From contig NZ_DATFIP010000062.1 of assembly GCF_035270045.1 (NCBI RefSeq), forward strand, positions 1 to 64,000: a DNA stretch of 64,000 nucleotides, read 5' to 3'. The stretch is from Salibaculum sp035270045 (GTDB lineage: Bacteria; Pseudomonadota; Alphaproteobacteria; Rhodobacterales; Rhodobacteraceae). Positions 26,539-34,478 of this stretch are shown one piece after another; position 1 is the first letter of the stretch; each line of letters opens with the position of its first letter. Below the pieces are notes generated by a model. It was not told the DNA's origin, did not search any database, and saw only the letters and a program-made list of their open reading frames with translations. Position numbers and translations under genes: made by a program.

Positions 26539-27336
26539 ATGTCGATGTATCACGCCCGCCCGACCGTGGCCGACCTGCAGGGGCGCAAGGCGGCGGGCGA
26601 CAAGCTGACCATGCTTTTCGTCGAAACCGAGGACGAGGCCCGCGCGGCCGCCGAGGCGGGGATCGACATGCTGTCGGTCGTTGCCCCGCTATGGTCGCCC
26701 GCGATGCGGGCGGCGGCGGGCGACTGTTTCGTACAGGCCGGCCTGCTCTACGGTGAACTCTGCACCGGCGAAGACTACCTGCGCGCGGCCCATGCGGCGA
26801 TGCAAACCGGGGCTGATTGCGTCTATTGCGCGGCTTCGCTCGATATCCAGAAACTGCTTTGCGACAACGGCATACCGGTCGTCGCGCATGTTGGTCTCGT
26901 CCCCAGCCAATGCACGTGGACCGGCGGGTTCAAGGCCGTGGGCAAAACCGCAGAAAACGCGCTGGCCGTCTGGTATCATGTCAAGCGGCTGGAGGACATC
27001 GGCTGTTTCGGCGCGGAGCTGGAGGTCGTGCCGGACCGGGTGGCCCGGGTGATCGCGGACCATACGCCGTTACTGCTATTGGGCATGGGGGCGGGGGCGC
27101 ATGCGGACGCGCAATACCTCTTCACCGAGGATGTGTTGGGTCACGGCGTCAACAAGCTGCCGCGTCATGCCAAGGCCTACCGTGATTTCGCGGCGGAGTT
27201 CGAGCGACTGCAACGCGAACGGGTGGCGGCCTTCGGCGAATTCAAGGCGGATGTGAAATCCGGCGGCTTTCCAGGGCCGGAGCATTCGGTCGCGATCCCC
27301 GAGGCGGAATTCGAGGCCTTCCTGGCCGGGCTCTAA
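26539..27336 (+). CDS. Divergent PanB-like (ketopantoate hydroxymethyltransferase family) protein
   Basis: A 265-residue TIM-barrel protein. VVAHVGLVPSQCTWTGGFKA, LLGMGAGAHADAQYLFTEDV, LPRHAKAYRDF and the final GGFPGPEHS align with the PanB segments around GHLGLTPQ, IGIGAG, IPKFAKNF and YPGEEHSF. PanB moves a hydroxymethyl group between methylene-tetrahydrofolate and a 2-oxo acid. By my alignment the PanB metal ligands (Asp in VGDS, Asp in ADLPF, Glu in KIEGG) are replaced by Ala, Gly and Ala, while the base Glu in ECVP is kept (EVVP). Pantothenate synthesis is therefore unlikely. It starts 3 bases after the ferredoxin gene and its stop overlaps the convergent aldolase stop. Confidence 0.75.
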   Translation: MSMYHARPTVADLQGRKAAGDKLTMLFVETEDEARAAAEAGIDMLSVVAPLWSPAMRAAAGDCFVQAGLLYGELCTGEDYLRAAHAAMQTGADCVYCAASLDIQKLLCDNGIPVVAHVGLVPSQCTWTGGFKAVGKTAENALAVWYHVKRLEDIGCFGAELEVVPDRVARVIADHTPLLLLGMGAGAHADAQYLFTEDVLGHGVNKLPRHAKAYRDFAAEFERLQRERVAAFGEFKADVKSGGFPGPEHSVAIPEAEFEAFLAGL

Positions 27337-28169
27337 GGTCGGTCGGGACGCAGCCCCCCTATGACCTGTCGCGCCTCGTTCACGATCGCCGCCTCGGTTG
27401 CTGACAGGATGTCGATCCGGTCGAACAGGTCCGGGTCCGACCCGAGCGTCTTGCGCAGCGCCGCGCCGAAAGCCATGCGCAATTCGGTGCCGATGTTGAA
27501 CTTGCAGATGTGGCTGTGCGCGGCAAGGTCCGCGCGCAGGGTGTGGGACAGCCCCGATCCGCCGTGGATGACCAGGGGCGTATCGGTGACGGCTTCGATC
27601 TCGGCCAGTCGGCCGCGGTCGATCCGGGCTTTCCGGTCCCGTTGCAGATGGACGTTCCCGATGGACACCGCCATGGCGTCCACCGCGGTTTCACTCGCGA
27701 ACCTCGCGGCCTCTTCGGGATCGGTCCCTGCGGACGCCGCACCATCGTGGTAGCCGACGAAGCCGATCTCGCCCTCGCAGGACACCCCTGCCGCATGGGC
27801 CATTTCGACGATGGCGCGGGTCCGGGCGATGTTGTCCGCCAGCGGCAGGCGCGAGCCGTCGAACATCACCGAGGTAAAGCCGAGCGCGATGGCCTGCCGG
27901 CATTCCTCGATGGTGGTTCCGTGGTCCAGATGCAGCACGACGGGGACGGCCGCCGCATCAGCCAGCGCATGAAATATCGCCGCCCAGACGGGCAGGGGCA
28001 TGTGCGCCCGCGCGCCCGGGCCGGCCTGAAGCACGATGGGCAGACCCTCGGCCTCGGCCGCGGCGACATAGGCGCGGGCGTCCTCCCAGCCCTGGCAGAC
28101 GACACCCGCCACGGCATAACCCTCCGCGAGGGCCGGTTGCAGGACCTGCGCGAGCGTCGCGCGGGTCAT
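27333..28169 (-). CDS. Class II fructose-bisphosphate-aldolase family protein (IolJ-like)
   Basis: A 278-residue zinc aldolase. VVLHLDHGTT carries the zinc histidine and catalytic aspartate, followed by TSVMFDGSRLPL and GEIGFVG, and later VIHGGSGL and FNIGTELR. Zinc histidines lie in each of these blocks. In the operon iolC-iolB-aldolase it probably cleaves 6-phospho-5-dehydro-2-deoxygluconate to glyceraldehyde-3-phosphate-level products (dihydroxyacetone phosphate and malonate semialdehyde), as IolJ does. Its ATG overlaps the iolB stop by 4 bases. A tagatose- or other ketose-bisphosphate aldolase cannot be excluded. Confidence 0.82.
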   Translation of the reverse strand: MTRATLAQVLQPALAEGYAVAGVVCQGWEDARAYVAAAEAEGLPIVLQAGPGARAHMPLPVWAAIFHALADAAAVPVVLHLDHGTTIEECRQAIALGFTSVMFDGSRLPLADNIARTRAIVEMAHAAGVSCEGEIGFVGYHDGAASAGTDPEEAARFASETAVDAMAVSIGNVHLQRDRKARIDRGRLAEIEAVTDTPLVIHGGSGLSHTLRADLAAHSHICKFNIGTELRMAFGAALRKTLGSDPDLFDRIDILSATEAAIVNEARQVIGGLRPDRP

Positions 28170-29023
28170 TTGAACTTGGCCACCATGTCCATGATGCCGG
28201 GGATGGTGTGCAATTGTTCGGCGTGGGTCGGCTGGAAATGCTGCTTCAGGCTGCGCTGGGACAGCCCGCCGAGGATGGTGAAATAATACATCTCGTAGCC
28301 CGGAAGCACGCAGCAGGGATGATAGCCCTTGTCGATCAGCACGGTGGAGCCGTTCATGACGTGGTAGGCATCGCCCGGCTCGTTGTCGGAGCGTTGCAGC
28401 ATTTGCAGCCCCGAGCCGTAGTCGGGCTTGAAGCGGAAGTTGTAGGTCTCGTCGTGCCGGGTTTCCGTCATGTCCTCGCCGGGGCCATCCCGACGGTCGG
28501 TATCGTGCTTGTGGCTGGGAAAGCCAGACCAGCCGCCGGCGCCCACGGTGAACAACTCGCTGACCAGAAGCCGGCCCACCCTGTCATGATGTCCTGCGCC
28601 CAGAATATGCTTGATCTTGCGATGGGTCTTGGTGTCGTCGGACCCGTATTGCACCAGGTCAAGGTCGGCGCTGCGCACCGCGAAGGGTCTCAGCGTTTCG
28701 GCGTATCTGGCCCCCGCAACGAAGACCTCGGCATCGGTGCGCGCGGTAATGCGGGCGCCGGTGGCCGTGGGCACGTAGACCCCCTCGGGATCACCGTCCC
28801 AGACATCCGCGACGCGATTCCCGATCTCCGCGTATGTCTCGCCGCTCACCTCGACATCCACGGTGCCGGTGGCGGGCACGACGCAGGTTTCGTAGCCGTC
28901 CAGCTTGTAGTCGAATGTCTCGCCGGCCCTGAGCTTGACGATGTTGAAGTAGTTGAGCGGGACAAGGTCGTGATCCACGTCCACGATGGGCCGGTTGGCA
29001 TTGTCGAAGGGGGGGATATGCAT
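28166..29023 (-). CDS. iolB: 5-deoxy-glucuronate isomerase (first copy)
   Basis: A 285-residue bicupin isomerase converting 5-deoxy-D-glucuronate to 5-dehydro-2-deoxy-D-gluconate. The metal-binding cupin segment is SGFPSHKHDTD, followed by HDETYNFRF and the conserved GYHPCCVLPGYEMYY. A second, quite different IolB lies at 46726-47532. This copy sits between iolC and the class II aldolase in a tightly packed operon. Confidence 0.9.
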   Translation of the reverse strand: MHIPPFDNANRPIVDVDHDLVPLNYFNIVKLRAGETFDYKLDGYETCVVPATGTVDVEVSGETYAEIGNRVADVWDGDPEGVYVPTATGARITARTDAEVFVAGARYAETLRPFAVRSADLDLVQYGSDDTKTHRKIKHILGAGHHDRVGRLLVSELFTVGAGGWSGFPSHKHDTDRRDGPGEDMTETRHDETYNFRFKPDYGSGLQMLQRSDNEPGDAYHVMNGSTVLIDKGYHPCCVLPGYEMYYFTILGGLSQRSLKQHFQPTHAEQLHTIPGIMDMVAKFK

Positions 29024-29032
29024 GTTCGCCTC

Positions 29033-30013
29033 CTATGCGGGCTGGGTCATTTCGGTCTGGTCCATGAAACGGTCGATCTCGTCGGGCGTGGGCATGGCCG
29101 GGGCGCATCCCACTCGGGACACGACGATGGCGGCGGCGGCCGAGCCGCGGGCTACGGCCCCGGCCACGTCGTGCCCCTCGGCCAGGGATGACAGGAACCC
29201 GGCCATGAAACTGTCGCCCGCGCCGGTGGGTTTCAGCGCCTTCGAACGGTAGATGCCAGTGCGCGTCTCGCCCTGGGCGGTGATCGTAACAGCGCCGTTT
29301 TCGCCCATCTTGTAGACCACGACCCGGTCATTTTCCGCGGCCAGCGCGCGGGCCTTGTCCAGCCCCTTGTCATAGTCGCCAGCCATGAAGCCGAATTCCA
29401 CGTCATTGCCGATGATGATGTCGCACAGGTCGGCGGCGCGGGAATAGACCTGCGCCGCTTCCTCGGCCGAAGCCCAGCTGTAGGGGCGGTAATCCACGTC
29501 GAAGACCAGCGGCAGATCGGCGGCCCGGGCGCGCTCGAAGGCGGTGAAGCAGGCGCCGCGCGAGGGTTCGGCCGCCAGCACCGTTCCGGTGGTGACCAGT
29601 GCCGAATAGCCCCCGTAGGGCAAGCCGGCCACGTCGTCCGCGACCATTTCGAAATCGGCGGCACCGTTGCGGTAGATCACCGATTGCGTATCCTCCAGGC
29701 GGGTCTCCACGATGGCCAGTGAATTGCGCGCCTCGCCGCCCTCGACGCGGACGAAGCGTCGGTCGATGCCGTAATGGTCCAGTTGCTTCAGGCAGAACCG
29801 TCCCACGGAATCGTCCGACACACGCGTGACCAGCGCCGCGTCGCAGCCCGTGCGTGTCAGACCCGCTGCGATATTGGCCGACGACCCGCCGAGCGCGGCG
29901 GTGAACCGCTCAGCCTCTTCCAGCGCCGTGCCGGGCGGGTCTGCATAGAGGTCCATCCCCGCCCGACCAATGACGAGAAAGGCTTTTCCGCGAAGCCTGT
30001 CCAGGTTGGCCAT
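29033..30013 (-). CDS. iolC: 5-dehydro-2-deoxygluconokinase, PfkB family (stand-alone copy)
   Basis: A 326-residue sugar kinase. VIGRAGMDLYADP, the GGSSANIAAGLTRTG substrate loop, DVDYRPYSW and the anion-hole motif KPTGAGDSFMAGF are all typical of IolC. I chose the ATG at 30013, preceded by GGGGG; an ATG at 30031 lacks a ribosome site. Unlike the copy at 40621-42546 it has no DUF2090 domain, and a separate aldolase gene follows in the operon. It faces the Gfo/Idh operon across a palindromic operator. Confidence 0.9.
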   Translation of the reverse strand: MANLDRLRGKAFLVIGRAGMDLYADPPGTALEEAERFTAALGGSSANIAAGLTRTGCDAALVTRVSDDSVGRFCLKQLDHYGIDRRFVRVEGGEARNSLAIVETRLEDTQSVIYRNGAADFEMVADDVAGLPYGGYSALVTTGTVLAAEPSRGACFTAFERARAADLPLVFDVDYRPYSWASAEEAAQVYSRAADLCDIIIGNDVEFGFMAGDYDKGLDKARALAAENDRVVVYKMGENGAVTITAQGETRTGIYRSKALKPTGAGDSFMAGFLSSLAEGHDVAGAVARGSAAAAIVVSRVGCAPAMPTPDEIDRFMDQTEMTQPA

Positions 30014-30063
30014 GCGATCCCCCGATTTCATGTTGCGACTGCATGGCGGTGACGATACACGTT

Positions 30064-30079
30064 TTGCAACCGGTTGCAA
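30064..30079. promoter_or_regulatory. Perfect 16-base LacI-type operator
   Basis: TTGCAACCGGTTGCAA is a perfect palindrome with the central CpG usual for LacI-family sites. It lies between the divergent iolC and Gfo/Idh genes. A 14-of-16 copy (TTGCAACCGGTTTCAC, 34369-34384) stands upstream of the LacI gene at 33323-34315, naming that protein as the likely regulator. Confidence 0.75.
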
Positions 30080-30111
30080 CACGAGTCGGCCGGAGGTTAC
30101 GGGAGGAAATC

Positions 30112-31212
30112 ATGACCGAGATCGGCATTGGCATCATTGGCGGCGGCTACATGGGAAAGGCGCATTCCGTGGCCATGGCCGCGGTCGGCGCCGTCTTCGA
30201 AACCAGACTGCGTCCCCGGCTCGAGATGATCGCGGCCTCGAGCCCCGAAAGCGCCGAATCCTATCGCGCGGCCTTCGGATTCAATCGCGCGGCGCCGGAC
30301 TGGCAGGCGCTGGTCGACGATCCGCAGGTCGGCGCCGTCATCATCGCCTCGCCCCAGGAAACCCATCGCGAGATCGCCGAGGCTGCCATTGCCCAGGGCA
30401 AGCCCGTCCTGTGCGAAAAGCCGCTGGCCGACACCATCGAGGACGCCCGCGCGATGGTCGCGGCGGCCGAGGCGGCGGGCGTTCCGAACATGATGGGCTT
30501 CAACTACAGTCGCACACCGGCGACGCAATTCGCCCGACAGTTGATCGCGGAAGGAACGCTGGGCGATGTCACCTGGCTGCGGCTCGAGCATACCGAGGAC
30601 TTCCTGTCGGACCCGGCCACGCCGTTCAACTGGCGCTGTTCGGGGCGCGCCAACGGCAACATGGGCGATCTGGCTCCGCATCCGATCAACGCGGCCCTTG
30701 CCCTGATGGGGCCGATCGCCAAGGTCTCGGCGGATATCGAAACCGTCCATTCGGACCGCCCCGGCGGCGCGGTGGACAACGACGACCATGCACAGATCAT
30801 GTGCCGCTTTGCCAACGGGGCCATGGGCCATATCTATTCCAGCCGCATCGCCACGGGCCGCAAGATGGGATATGCCTACGAGGTGACGGGAACCAAGGGT
30901 GCGATCCGCTTCGACCAGGAAGACCAGAACGCGCTCTGGCTCTATTTGGCCGAGGGTCCCGAGGCGACGCGCGGCTTTCGCAAGATCCTGACCGGGCCGG
31001 CCCACCCCGACTATGCCCCGTTTTGCCAGGGGCCGGGGCATGGCACCGGCTACCAGGACCAGATCATCATCGAGGCCAAGGATTTCCTGACCGCCATCGA
31101 GACCGGCCAGCCGGTCTGGCCGACCTTCCGCGACGGGCTGGAGGTGGCCGAGGTGGTCGAGGCGGCCATGACCTCGGCGGAAACCGGACAATGGACAAAG
31201 GTGAACGCATGA
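30112..31212 (+). CDS. Gfo/Idh/MocA-family dehydrogenase
   Basis: A 366-residue NAD(P)-dependent oxidoreductase. The N-terminal Rossmann motif is GIIGGGYMGKAHS (residues 7-19). CEKPLADT carries the catalytic-site lysine, and GNMGDLAPHPINAAL carries the conserved Asp/His pair. It begins the right-facing operon opposite iolC and is followed, with a 4-base overlap, by an IolE-like gene. Substrate is probably an inositol or inosose isomer such as scyllo- or D-chiro-inositol (inference). Confidence 0.88.
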   Translation: MTEIGIGIIGGGYMGKAHSVAMAAVGAVFETRLRPRLEMIAASSPESAESYRAAFGFNRAAPDWQALVDDPQVGAVIIASPQETHREIAEAAIAQGKPVLCEKPLADTIEDARAMVAAAEAAGVPNMMGFNYSRTPATQFARQLIAEGTLGDVTWLRLEHTEDFLSDPATPFNWRCSGRANGNMGDLAPHPINAALALMGPIAKVSADIETVHSDRPGGAVDNDDHAQIMCRFANGAMGHIYSSRIATGRKMGYAYEVTGTKGAIRFDQEDQNALWLYLAEGPEATRGFRKILTGPAHPDYAPFCQGPGHGTGYQDQIIIEAKDFLTAIETGQPVWPTFRDGLEVAEVVEAAMTSAETGQWTKVNA

Positions 31213-32102
31213 CCATCGAGATCGGCAATGCGCCCTGTTCCTGGGGCGTGGAATTCGCGGACGATCCGCGCAATCCGCCCTGGCGCACGGTGCTGCGGGA
31301 CTGTGCGGCGGCGGGCTATCGCGGCATCGAGCTTGGCCCGGTTGGCTACATGCCCGAGGACCCGGTGGAACTGGGTGAGGCGCTGGCCGAACACGACCTG
31401 TCGCTGATCGGCGGTGTCGTCTTCCGGCCCTTTCACGACCGCGAACAGTGGCGCGACGTGCTGGACGGGGCCGAACGCACCTGCAAGTCGCTGGCCAGTC
31501 ACGGCGCCAGGCACCTGGTCCTGATCGACAGCATCTCACCGCGCCGCGCGCCCACTGCGGGCCGCGCCGACGAGGCCGAACAGATGGACGCCGCAGAGTG
31601 GAAGGCCTTTCGGGAACGCATCGAATATGTCACCCGGATGGGGGCCGAGGTCTATGGCCTGACGGTCAGCATTCATGCCCATGCCGGCGGGTTCATCGAC
31701 TTCGAGCCGGAGTTGGACCGCCTGCTGGGCGAGATCGACCCGGATCTGTTGAAGATCTGTTTCGACACCGGCCATCATTCCTATGCGGGCTATGACCCGG
31801 TGGCCTTCATGAAGCGCCATGTGGATCGTATTTCCTACATGCACTTCAAGGATATAGACCCGGAAGTGAAGGCGAATGTGGTCGCCGATCGCACGGATTT
31901 CTACACCGCCTGCGGGCAGGGCATCTTCTGCAAGCTGGGCGAGGGCGACGTGGATTTCCCCGCTGTGCGGCAGGTGCTGACTGCGGCGGGCTTCGATGGG
32001 TGGTGCACGGTCGAACAGGATATCGACCCCACCCTTGACGTGACCCCGCTGGAGGATGCGCAGGCCAACCGTGCTTACCTGCGCTCCATCGGCTTCGAGT
32101 GA
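31209..32102 (+). CDS. IolE/MocC-like sugar phosphate isomerase/epimerase family protein
   Basis: A 297-residue xylose-isomerase-like TIM barrel. The opening IGNAPCSWGVEFADDP and later ICFDTGHHSYAGYDP and ISYMHFKDI are those of inosose dehydratase IolE and the rhizopine protein MocC. VSIHAHAGGFIDF holds further metal-site histidines. It probably dehydrates or isomerises a keto-inositol. It lies between two Gfo/Idh dehydrogenases in the same operon. A second IolE-type protein is encoded at 44381-45286. Confidence 0.85.
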   Translation: MTIEIGNAPCSWGVEFADDPRNPPWRTVLRDCAAAGYRGIELGPVGYMPEDPVELGEALAEHDLSLIGGVVFRPFHDREQWRDVLDGAERTCKSLASHGARHLVLIDSISPRRAPTAGRADEAEQMDAAEWKAFRERIEYVTRMGAEVYGLTVSIHAHAGGFIDFEPELDRLLGEIDPDLLKICFDTGHHSYAGYDPVAFMKRHVDRISYMHFKDIDPEVKANVVADRTDFYTACGQGIFCKLGEGDVDFPAVRQVLTAAGFDGWCTVEQDIDPTLDVTPLEDAQANRAYLRSIGFE

Positions 32103-32115
32103 AGGAGACCACGAC

Positions 32116-33273
32116 ATGACGAAACTGCGTTGGGGCATGATCGGCGGGGGCGAGGGTAGCCAGATCGGACCCGCCCACCGCCTGGGGGCCGGTCTTGATG
32201 GCCTGTTCGATTTCACCGCCGGGGCGCTGGACCATCGCCCCGAGGCGGGCCGCGCCCATGGCCAGCGCCTGGGCCTGGCTGCCGACCGGTCCTACGGCGA
32301 TTGGCAGGAAATGCTGAAAGGTGAAAAGGATCGCGACGACCGGATCGATCTCGTCACCGTGGCCACGCCCAATGCGACCCATTTCGAGATCACCAAGGCC
32401 TATCTGGAGGCGGGGTTTCACGTGCTTTGCGAGAAACCCATGACCATGACCGTCGAAGAGGGCGAGGAGATCGTGAAGATCGCCCGCGCCACCGGCCGGA
32501 TCTGCGCGGTGAACTACGGCTATTCGGGCTACAGCCTCGTGCGCCACATGCGGGCCATGGTGGCGCGCGGCGACCTTGGCAAGATCCGCATGGTGAAGGC
32601 CGAATTCGCCCATGGCCATCACGCGGATGCGGGCGATGCGGACAACCCGCGCGTGCGCTGGCGCTATGATCCGGCGCAGGCCGGTGTCAGCGCGCAGTTT
32701 GCCGATTGCGGTATCCATGCGCTGCACATGGCGTCCTTCGTCATCGGGCAGGAGGCCCAGCGGCTGAGCGCCGACACGGTCAGCTGCATCGAAAGCCGCG
32801 AGCTGGAAGACGATGCAATGGTCAACCTGCGCTTCGACGGTGGCGCCGTGGGGCGGCTCTGGACCTCGTCCGTGGCGCTGGGGCGTCAGCACGGGCTGAC
32901 ACTTCAGGTCTTCGGCGAAAAGGGCGGGCTGGCCTGGGCACAGGAACAGCCCAACCAGCTGCGCTGGATGCCGCTGGGGGGGCGCGTGCAGATCATCGAG
33001 CGCGGCGAGGCGGGGCTGTCCCCCGCCGCCGACCGAACCAGCCGCGTCGCCATCGGGCATGCCGAGGGGATGCCGCTGGCCTTCGCCAATATCTATGCCG
33101 ATCTGGCCGAGGCCATCCGGGCCGAGAAAGAAGACCGCGAGATGGACCCCGCGGCCAATCTCTATCCCCGGGCCGAGGACGGGTTGCGCTCCATGGCGGC
33201 GGTCTTTGCCGTGGCCGCAAGCGGCAAGGCCCAGGGTGCCTGGACCGACGCCCGCCCGCCGATTCTGCGATAA
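32116..33273 (+). CDS. Gfo/Idh/MocA-family dehydrogenase (second of the operon)
   Basis: A 385-residue dehydrogenase with the Rossmann motif WGMIGGGEGSQIG (residues 6-18) and CEKPMTMT for the active-site lysine. FADCGIHALHMASF holds the catalytic Asp/His region. The GGGEGSQIGPAHR opening places it in the branch of scyllo-inositol/other polyol dehydrogenases rather than classical IolG (family knowledge). AAGGAG lies just upstream of the ATG, 13 bases after the IolE-like gene. Confidence 0.87.
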   Translation: MTKLRWGMIGGGEGSQIGPAHRLGAGLDGLFDFTAGALDHRPEAGRAHGQRLGLAADRSYGDWQEMLKGEKDRDDRIDLVTVATPNATHFEITKAYLEAGFHVLCEKPMTMTVEEGEEIVKIARATGRICAVNYGYSGYSLVRHMRAMVARGDLGKIRMVKAEFAHGHHADAGDADNPRVRWRYDPAQAGVSAQFADCGIHALHMASFVIGQEAQRLSADTVSCIESRELEDDAMVNLRFDGGAVGRLWTSSVALGRQHGLTLQVFGEKGGLAWAQEQPNQLRWMPLGGRVQIIERGEAGLSPAADRTSRVAIGHAEGMPLAFANIYADLAEAIRAEKEDREMDPAANLYPRAEDGLRSMAAVFAVAASGKAQGAWTDARPPILR

Positions 33274-33322
33274 GTCCGCTGCCCTGCGGAGATGGACATC
33301 CGCGCGCGGGCCGGGCGACCGC

Positions 33323-34315
33323 CTAGCTCGGCTCTCGCAAGGTCGCCCGCTCCACCAGAGTGCAGGGCAGCATCCGTGTCACTGGCGGCCTCGGTCCCTC
33401 GGCGATACTGGCCTCGATCAGCGCGACCGTGTCGGCCACGATCTCGGCGATGGGCTGGCGGATGGTGGTCAGGGCGATATTCTCCCAACCCGCCATCTCC
33501 ATGTCGTTGAGGCCGAGGATACCGACATCGCCCGGTACCCGGTGCCCTGCATCGCGGATGGCGCTCAGCGCCCCTATGGCGATCACGTCGTCACCGCAGA
33601 ACCAGGCCTCGGCGACGGGACCGTCGTGCAGCAGCGCCCGCATGGTGTCGCGCCCGGCGGCAAAGGCATAGGCGCTGGTACAGCGTGCCCCGGCAAATGC
33701 AGCGCCCGCGCGATCCCGGAAACCGGTCAGGCGGTCCTGCGTGGTGCTGGCCTCTTCCGGGCCGCCCAGGAAACCGATGCGGCCGTAGCCGCGCGTCAGA
33801 AGCGTCTCGGCGGCCAGGTGCCCGGCGGCGACGTTGTCGATGCTGACAAGGTCCGTATCCGGCGCATTGCGCGACCAGCCGAAGGCGTGGACCACCGGCA
33901 GCCCCGCTTGCCGGAAGGCCGCGGTGAAATCCGGTGGCAGGGTAGAGGAGGCGACAATCACCCCGTCAACGCTGTATTGGCGCAGCATGTCCAGCGAACG
34001 TTCCGCATCGCCCGCGTGGGCCAGGTTGACGAGCAACGGACGCAGGCCCGCCGATTGCAGCGCCTGTGTGAACCGGTCGAAAATTTCCAGGAAATAGGGG
34101 TTGGAGAAGTTGTTCGAGACCAGTCCGACCAGCTTGGTTCGGCCCGTGGTAAGGCTGGAGGCAAGCACGTTGGGGTGATAGCCAAGCGCGGCGGCAGCCT
34201 CTTCGACCCTTGCGCGGGTGCGAGCCGAGACCGAGGCGCCGACGGTGAAGGTCCGTGACACCGCGGATTTCGATACGCCAGCGCGCGCGGCGACATCCTG
34301 TAGCGTGACAGCCAT
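33323..34315 (-). CDS. LacI-family regulator of the iolC/Gfo-Idh module
   Basis: A 330-residue repressor with the helix-turn-helix TLQDVAARAGVSKSAVSRTF (residues 4-23) and a type I binding-protein-like effector domain (LVGLVSNNFSNPYFLEIFDRF region, truncated here). It converges on the second Gfo/Idh gene. Upstream of its start lies TTGCAACCGGTTTCAC, a near copy of the perfect operator at 30064-30079, so it probably controls itself and the iolC and Gfo/Idh operons. The start at 34315 is the ATG that begins the DNA-binding domain. Confidence 0.88.
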   Translation of the reverse strand: MAVTLQDVAARAGVSKSAVSRTFTVGASVSARTRARVEEAAAALGYHPNVLASSLTTGRTKLVGLVSNNFSNPYFLEIFDRFTQALQSAGLRPLLVNLAHAGDAERSLDMLRQYSVDGVIVASSTLPPDFTAAFRQAGLPVVHAFGWSRNAPDTDLVSIDNVAAGHLAAETLLTRGYGRIGFLGGPEEASTTQDRLTGFRDRAGAAFAGARCTSAYAFAAGRDTMRALLHDGPVAEAWFCGDDVIAIGALSAIRDAGHRVPGDVGILGLNDMEMAGWENIALTTIRQPIAEIVADTVALIEASIAEGPRPPVTRMLPCTLVERATLREPS

Positions 34316-34368
34316 CGATCCTCGGACGTTCTGTTCCACTACACCAGCAAACCGGGTCGGCCGCCGTG

Positions 34369-34384
34369 TTGCAACCGGTTTCAC
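34369..34384. promoter_or_regulatory. LacI-type operator upstream of the lacI gene
   Basis: TTGCAACCGGTTTCAC matches 14 of 16 bases of the perfect palindrome at 30064-30079. It lies 54 bases before the start of the leftward LacI gene, in a place that suits autoregulation. Confidence 0.6.
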
Positions 34385-34399
34385 GCATTTCATGATGCC

Positions 34400-34418
34400 A
34401 TGCCGCGTTTTGCGGCAT
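34400..34418. promoter_or_regulatory. Perfect inverted repeat upstream of the third lacI gene
   Basis: ATGCCGCGTTTTGCGGCAT has two perfect 7-base arms around GTTTT. It lies 60 bases before the rightward LacI gene at 34479 and could be its operator or an mRNA hairpin. Confidence 0.4.
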
Positions 34419-34478
34419 TGCAAAGGGTGCCGCCCGTCATCCAAGATGGATCTACAGGAATTCTTCGGGGGGATGAGC

